Source: Planctomycetaceae bacterium UBA2671
GTDB taxonomy: Bacteria > Planctomycetota > Planctomycetia > Planctomycetales > Planctomycetaceae
Assembly (NCBI GenBank): GCA_002359185.1
Contig: DEML01000073.1
Location: 1-17,392 of the forward strand
Direction of reading: 5' to 3'
Length of the DNA stretch: 17,392 nucleotides
The position numbers were made by a program, and so were the translations under genes. Below, in pieces: positions 13,342 through 17,392 of this stretch. Under the pieces are notes generated by a model. It was not told where the DNA came from. It made no database searches and was given only the letters and a program-made list of their open reading frames with translations. Positions within the stretch are counted from its first letter, which is position 1, and each line of letters begins with the position of its first letter.

Positions 13342-14334
13342 TCAAACGCTTGCCAGCAATTGTTCTTCTTCACGGAACGAGCCTGAATCCTCATTCTCTA
13401 TCATGACATACCCTTTCGGAGCATCGGGATCGACCTGGAATCGTTTGCGATAAGAAAATGGTTCACAACTCTTCTGTTTACATAATCGATTCCACAGCAC
13501 CATCGAACGGGCATACATCTCTTTCATCTGTGCAGAGATTCCGCGGACATCACTGGAAAGCGACTGACACCCAAACTGTTTGCGTAGAAATGAATTGGCC
13601 AGATGAACGTTGATTCTGCGTTTTGCAATCACATTGCGATGTTCGGTCGATAGGGATACGTTCAAACCATCACAGTTAGTTACCCGATGAGGAGTATTTT
13701 GAGGCCAGGTGATCATGTCGCCTGGTTTAACTCGGAACGAAATTGCGTAATCTTCAAACCAGGTTTGGTAAGGCATGTCTTCTGCCATCTCACCGTTGAT
13801 GAGGCGCTCGATATTCCGGGCAGAAACAAATCGAGAATCGAACGATGGATAAACCCAGACCTGCTTTTCTCCCCGGAGATGCCATAACATATTGACCGGC
13901 AGATCAATATGAAAATAAACCATCGCATTCGGTGAGGAAATCAGAAGATTCGATGAACGGTGTCGAGCTTGAAATCCTCGGCTCTTCGCTTCGAGTTCAT
14001 CATACACAGAATTCACCAGTCGATTGTATTCAGAGTGAAACCGTCCCAGACAAACAAGATTCAACCAGAGTTGCCCCTCTTTGACGGCTCGTAGCAGATC
14101 CTGAGCCGAGCAATCCCCCCGCTCTCCGGTCATCCACTCAAACTTACTCGCATCATTCCCCATCCCGGCGATCGTCAGATAATTATCAGGATGACGATCA
14201 ATCAGTTCGCACAAGGCTTCATCAGAAAACAGTCCGGTTTCGTGGATACGATGCTGCGCAACCAGAACCGACTTTTCCAGCATTTGATACTGCTCAGGAG
14301 TCCAATTTTCCAGATACGAAGGAATCGAAATCAT
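13342..14334 (-). CDS. JmjC/cupin-like putative Fe(II)/2-oxoglutarate oxygenase, 330 aa
   Basis: The protein has the double-stranded beta-helix core of JmjC-type (cupin_8) oxygenases. MVYFHIDLPVNMLWHLRGEK gives the Fe(II) ligands His142 and Asp144, with Lys157 (GEKQVWVYP) a candidate 2-oxoglutarate contact. RVKPGDMITWPQNTPHRVTN gives the distal ligand His216. In known members the reaction is hydroxylation of a protein side chain or small molecule; the substrate here is not evident. Residues 1-130 and 250-330 are helical extensions without recognised motifs. The length is typical for bacterial cupin-like proteins. The ATG at 14334 has a GAGG Shine-Dalgarno 7 bases upstream. A 65-bp gap to the FliL-like gene suggests possible co-transcription. 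No partner glycosyl- or methyltransferase is adjacent. Confidence 0.78.
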   Translation of the reverse strand: MISIPSYLENWTPEQYQMLEKSVLVAQHRIHETGLFSDEALCELIDRHPDNYLTIAGMGNDASKFEWMTGERGDCSAQDLLRAVKEGQLWLNLVCLGRFHSEYNRLVNSVYDELEAKSRGFQARHRSSNLLISSPNAMVYFHIDLPVNMLWHLRGEKQVWVYPSFDSRFVSARNIERLINGEMAEDMPYQTWFEDYAISFRVKPGDMITWPQNTPHRVTNCDGLNVSLSTEHRNVIAKRRINVHLANSFLRKQFGCQSLSSDVRGISAQMKEMYARSMVLWNRLCKQKSCEPFSYRKRFQVDPDAPKGYVMIENEDSGSFREEEQLLASV

Positions 14335-14541
14335 GTGCGGGCCTCAATCAACTAAAGATTCAAAACAGTCGTTGCTTTGAATTTAGCTTAGAATTTGCGG
14401 CCTCGATTGGAATCGATTTGATTCCCTGCAGAACCGATCGTGAATAAAACACTTTAATCGACAGAATTATTACAATTCATAAAAATGGAATATCTCATTG
14501 AAATTCAAACTACTGTGTTCTTAGAGACAACATTTACGCTC

Positions 14542-15183
14542 TTAGCTGGATTCTCTCTTCTCAGGCATATTCTCCAAAGCAAACTGTAATTTCTCAACCA
14601 AAGTCATTGCATCATCTTTAAGCTCAAACTGATCAAACGCCATTTCGGAATCCATGAATGCCAGCCGGAAGGTGTTGACGTAAGCGCGCATCGCTTCCAG
14701 TGCATCCTCAATATCTTTGCGGGAAACACCGAGAACAGGGGTCTGATAAGCTCCCAGAGCCGCGTGCTGATCACGATGGGCGATTCGGCGATTGCGAATT
14801 GTCCGCAACCTGCCACAGGTTTTTTCGACGTCTCGATCACGCTCGATCAACTCACGCCCCAGGTCGGGATGCTTGCGACGATCCAGCTTTTCGTAAAGCT
14901 GCTTGAGGACAAGATTTTCTCGGCCAAAAGTCGCAGGACGATCAGTCAGGCTGCAGATTTCCAGCACCACATAATCGAGCCACAGAAACTGCAGCATCCC
15001 GAAGAATGTGGGAGCTGATTGATTGAGCAACGCCAGCGTCTCCGGATCCCCACCAAACAGCTGCCGATACATAATCCAGCGACCATGCAGCCAGGTCAGC
15101 TCATTTTCAATGGTCTCGTAGATTTCGCGTATCGAATCAGGAATCCGAGAATAATCGAGCTGCGGCGGTTGAGGTTCATCCAT
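14542..15183 (-). CDS. HEPN-domain protein, AbiU2-like, 213 aa
   Basis: The sequence is all-helical and resembles the AbiU2 HEPN family, with WLHGRWIMYRQLFG, SAPTFFGMLQFLWLDYVVLE and ICSLTDRPATFGRENLVL in the expected order. LRTIRNRRIAHRDQH contains the HEPN catalytic pattern R-x5-H (Arg130, His136, with Asn131), as in the RNase-type HEPN toxins and abortive-infection proteins. AbiU of Lactococcus is an abortive-infection protein against phage. Many AbiU2-like genes in other phyla have no proven defence role. No minimal nucleotidyltransferase or antitoxin gene is next to it. It stands alone, 184 bp downstream of a Uma2-family gene. The predicted cytoplasmic RNA cleavage is inferred from the motif. 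Confidence 0.75.
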   Translation of the reverse strand: MDEPQPPQLDYSRIPDSIREIYETIENELTWLHGRWIMYRQLFGGDPETLALLNQSAPTFFGMLQFLWLDYVVLEICSLTDRPATFGRENLVLKQLYEKLDRRKHPDLGRELIERDRDVEKTCGRLRTIRNRRIAHRDQHAALGAYQTPVLGVSRKDIEDALEAMRAYVNTFRLAFMDSEMAFDQFELKDDAMTLVEKLQFALENMPEKRESS

Positions 15184-15285
15184 GAGGCGTTGGTTGAATG
15201 TTGAGGGTTTATTGTTGAGTGTTTTGGCTAACGCGATTCTATCTCAAACCCGAATGGAAAACACCATCAAGTATGGCCAGTGCCC

Positions 15286-15360
15286 AGAGGCTAGTGTTGA
15301 GAGGACTTAGCACCTATTAAGTACATTTCTCTAGCCACTGGCCACTCAACACTGGCCTCT
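15286..15360. repeat. Inverted repeat with 16-bp arms in the HEPN/Uma2 gap
   Basis: AGAGGCTAGTGTTGAG at 15286-15301 is matched, on the opposite strand, by CTCAACACTGGCCTCT at 15345-15360, with 15 of 16 positions complementary. GGCCAGTG at 15275-15282 also has an inverted match at about 15336-15343, so the unit is internally repetitive. The 43-base centre has no gene. It is located between the Uma2 stop and the HEPN start and could be a transcript-end structure or a decayed mobile element end. Confidence 0.55.
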
Positions 15361-15367
15361 TCAACCC

Positions 15368-15946
15368 TCACGGCTCAAACAATTCACTCACGGCAACATC
15401 AAATCCCGGCAATTCATCCAGTGCAGTCAGTCGCTGAGTTTTATTGAACAGCACAGGTTCTGCATTCGGTTTGAGGATCATCACCGTCTGTAAATCGGGG
15501 TCGACAATCCACAACATTTTTGTTTCAACAGCCAGATACTTCTGCGATTTCTCGATCACATCCTCATGCACATCCGATGAAGAAAGCACTTCCACGGCCA
15601 GGGTCGGTGGCCCTGAAAAATAAGGTTCTTCATGGAACTGACGAATGGCCTCTTCACCAGCAAAATAAGCCACATCGATCCCAACCACTGTCTCCAGTTC
15701 AGGATTGAGCTGGCATCGGGCGTCGCCACAAGCAATCACTCCAATCTTTTGAGACTGACTTTTCAGCCATTTTCGCAGAACAAACGTCGTGCATGCAATT
15801 GCTACTGAATGCCGGGGATTTCTTGTGGTCACGTCATACTCCCTCAGCTCTCCATCGATCAATTCACGATGCGTACCTTCCTCATCGGCAATGAGCAGAA
15901 ATTCCTCAACCGTCATTTTCGTCGCAGTTGGTTCAGCAATAGCCAT
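15368..15946 (-). CDS. Uma2-family PD-(D/E)XK protein, 192 aa
   Basis: The ATG at 15946 follows a good Shine-Dalgarno (GGGAG, minus strand, 7 bases upstream). The family landmarks of Uma2 (DUF820) are in order: MTVEEFLLIA, HRELIDGELRE (Glu/Asp at about 28-33), VVGIDVAYF with Asp91, LAVEVLSSSD with Glu119, EKSQKYLAVETKMLWIVDP with a basic residue about 15 residues after that Glu, and VLFNKTQRLTALDELPGFDV. The Asp...Glu-x...Lys spacing is that of a PD-(D/E)XK nuclease fold. Uma2 proteins are numerous in cyanobacteria and planctomycetes and their biological role is not established. Nuclease activity is inferred from the fold. The gene is preceded by the terminator at 16005-16035, so it is probably transcribed separately. 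Confidence 0.85.
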   Translation of the reverse strand: MAIAEPTATKMTVEEFLLIADEEGTHRELIDGELREYDVTTRNPRHSVAIACTTFVLRKWLKSQSQKIGVIACGDARCQLNPELETVVGIDVAYFAGEEAIRQFHEEPYFSGPPTLAVEVLSSSDVHEDVIEKSQKYLAVETKMLWIVDPDLQTVMILKPNAEPVLFNKTQRLTALDELPGFDVAVSELFEP

Positions 15947-16004
15947 TATTTATCTCCCTGAATTCTTTCAGAAAGGATACCACTTTTCATCGGAATTACC
16001 AAGA

Positions 16005-16035
16005 AAAAACCCGTGCCATCAAGACACGGGTTTTT
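16005..16035. terminator. Bidirectional intrinsic terminator
   Basis: AAAAACCCGTG (16005-16015) and CACGGGTTTTT (16025-16035) form an 11-bp stem with a nine-base loop. The hairpin is A-rich on one side and T-rich on the other, so it can terminate transcription from either direction. It lies 18 bases after the stop of the mannose-6-phosphate-isomerase-like gene (16054), which is its most likely client. Confidence 0.88.
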
Positions 16036-16053
16036 ATCAGTTCACACTCAAAG

Positions 16054-17271
16054 TTACATCTTCCAGGCTCCAATTTCTGGAGCGTTTGGCTGTGCATTTG
16101 GTCCAAAGTAACGCAGTCCGACGAGTGGTTCGGTTCCTGTATTTTCGAACTCGACACCATCGCCTGCGGTCTTGGCGGTCACGAAAACTTCGTCTTCGGT
16201 CATGTCGCCAAAAGTGATCATTACTGGAGACTGCAATTTGAGTTTGCCAATTCGGCCAGACCCCTGAACTGTAATCCAGCCGTACGCTCCGCCATCCTTG
16301 ACAGTGCATTTCGCACCCGGCTGAAGTGTCAGCTCCTTGGCGGTAAAGAGTTGTTTGCTGTTGACTTTGCCGTAAACAATCCATTTGTCGACCCAGCCTT
16401 TGCCCTCTTCGCAGACGATCGGCTCAAGGTAGTTATTATCCTTAAAGTTTGGATCGACGTTCTTTTCCCAGTCGAGTGCTTCGACCATGTAAGCGTTGTC
16501 ATTGTGCTTCTCTTCCGGGAAGTCCTTGGTCAACAGAGAACGCGGCGTCATGCGACCTTCAACCAACGACTGATACATCGCAAACACATCGCTGCCCCAT
16601 TGTGGTTCGTAGGTCACCAATGAACCTGGAGCGTGCAGTACGCAGGGTGGAATCAACCAGCCAGTCCCCGGCTTCAGGCGATACGCTTTGGAGAGATCCA
16701 GAATGCCGTTGTCACCCTCGTTCCAACGATCCAGCGCGTCAATCACATCCTGCTTGGATGTTCCCGGTTCCAAGCCCATGAATGTGTACGGAAAATTATT
16801 GCCGATCTGATTCATCTGCGGCGGGAAGTAATAAGACTCCGGTTTTCCTTCCTGCCCAACCAGTTTAGCCTGCTCGGCATTCAGGTGCATATGGTGTGGA
16901 ATCGGGCCCATGTTGTCGAAGAATTTGGAATAGATTGGCCATTTGCCATAGGTATCCCAGATATCATCGCCAATGACTTCGCCCTTCAACTCAGCTACAG
17001 CATCCCGCAGCAGGAATCGCTCGCCATTGTGTACGCAATAAGAAAGACCTTCGTCTTCATTTCGATTTTCGTTGGCCGCCTCGGTGGTGGAACCAAACCA
17101 GCGTTCATCGATCCCGCCGCGATGCATTCCGAGGGCATAATAATCCTGCGGACGCAATTTCAGACGACGTCCCGGCTGCAAAAACGAACGAGGCACCCAG
17201 GTCGGAGACAGTCGAAAAATCCCACCCCCTTCAGTCAGTGCATCAGCCGCCAGTTTTGCCACATTCGCCAT
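16054..17271 (-). CDS. Cupin protein related to class I mannose-6-phosphate isomerase, 405 aa
   Basis: The protein resembles class I phosphomannose isomerases, which interconvert mannose-6-phosphate and fructose-6-phosphate, but no close isozyme signature is visible. IPHHMHLNAEQ with His127 and His129, GKPESYYFPP with Glu145, and LIPPCVLHAPGS with His213 form the set of metal ligands expected of this cupin fold. The PMI motifs QxHP and the catalytic Arg region cannot be placed with certainty. A second cupin-like domain lies at about 300-405 (GYGWITVQGSGRIGK-type beta strands, ending PEIGAWKM). The ATG at 17271 is preceded by GGGAG (17282-17286, 10 bases upstream). Terminator 16005-16035 follows the stop. 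Substrate identity (sugar phosphate or another sugar) is not decided by the sequence. Confidence 0.75.
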   Translation of the reverse strand: MANVAKLAADALTEGGGIFRLSPTWVPRSFLQPGRRLKLRPQDYYALGMHRGGIDERWFGSTTEAANENRNEDEGLSYCVHNGERFLLRDAVAELKGEVIGDDIWDTYGKWPIYSKFFDNMGPIPHHMHLNAEQAKLVGQEGKPESYYFPPQMNQIGNNFPYTFMGLEPGTSKQDVIDALDRWNEGDNGILDLSKAYRLKPGTGWLIPPCVLHAPGSLVTYEPQWGSDVFAMYQSLVEGRMTPRSLLTKDFPEEKHNDNAYMVEALDWEKNVDPNFKDNNYLEPIVCEEGKGWVDKWIVYGKVNSKQLFTAKELTLQPGAKCTVKDGGAYGWITVQGSGRIGKLKLQSPVMITFGDMTEDEVFVTAKTAGDGVEFENTGTEPLVGLRYFGPNAQPNAPEIGAWKM

Positions 17272-17359
17272 TTCACTTGAACTCCCACGATAATTTATTC
17301 GTTGTGAAACTTAGAAAAGCTAACAAAACTTGATCATGAGAAAACCAATTTAGGGTGGC

Positions 17360-17388
17360 GGGGGCGCTCCGCTTTAGCGGAAGCCCCC
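17360..17388. repeat. Palindromic repeat, family A copy 2
   Basis: GGGGGCGCTCCGCT (17360-17373) pairs with AGCGGAAGCCCCC (17376-17388), with one mismatch/bulge and a two-base loop. It lies about 90 bp upstream of the isomerase-like gene, at the window end. Its GTGGC, GGGG, AGCG, AAGCCCCC order is shared with the hairpin at 708-736. Confidence 0.6.
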
Positions 17389-17392
17389 GAAA

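Noticed and set aside
14542..15183. HEPN/MNT toxin-antitoxin pair
   Set aside because: No small nucleotidyltransferase gene adjoins the HEPN gene on either side.
16633..17280. Open frame of 215 codons on the plus strand
   Set aside because: It is antisense to the isomerase-like cupin gene. Its length follows from codon bias of that gene, and it lacks domain features.

Overview
The window looks like a chromosomal segment from a planctomycete of the Planctomycetaceae type with moderate GC. The main evidence is a secreted c-type cytochrome with two 'planctomycete cytochrome C' modules. Supporting evidence is a set of Uma2-type, JmjC/cupin-like and HEPN genes common in that phylum, weak or absent Shine-Dalgarno sequences before many genes, and many short palindromic repeats between genes. 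No rRNA, tRNA or CRISPR array was seen. All genes except one (larE) lie on the minus strand, so the order of transcription runs from high to low coordinates.

Right end to centre: a cupin protein resembling class I mannose-6-phosphate isomerase (16054-17271) ends at a clear intrinsic terminator (16005-16035). Next come a Uma2-family PD-(D/E)XK protein (15368-15946), a HEPN/AbiU2-like protein (14542-15183), a JmjC-type putative Fe(II)/2-oxoglutarate oxygenase (13342-14334) and a single-pass FliL-like membrane protein (12686-13276). That last gene converges on larE (11787-12635, plus strand), which encodes the sulfur transferase of the nickel-pincer cofactor pathway. larE is divergent from the secreted dihaem cytochrome gene (9731-11635).

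Centre: four minus-strand genes run in the order glycine oxidase ThiO-like, FMO-like flavoprotein, radical SAM protein with SPASM-like C-terminal cysteines, and a metallophosphoesterase-fold protein with a degenerate active site (9555 down to 5235). The last two are 9 bp apart and probably co-transcribed. Two oxidative flavoenzymes, a radical SAM enzyme and a catalytically altered phosphoesterase together are the best candidate here for an undescribed pathway, although its product cannot be read from the sequence.

Left: a hybrid histidine kinase with an ethylene-receptor-like copper-site membrane domain (3329-4996) is followed by two lipoproteins, LpoB-like (2440-3111, Tat-like signal) and COG3014-like (907-2319). 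These two may act together at the cell envelope. A small membrane protein follows (287-538). The left edge is the terminus of an IS3-family insertion sequence, with the start of orfA and a terminal inverted repeat.

The intergenic regions carry several families of short perfect or near-perfect hairpins. Three families occur at least twice in this window, one of them as an inverted pair. They resemble REP/BIME elements.
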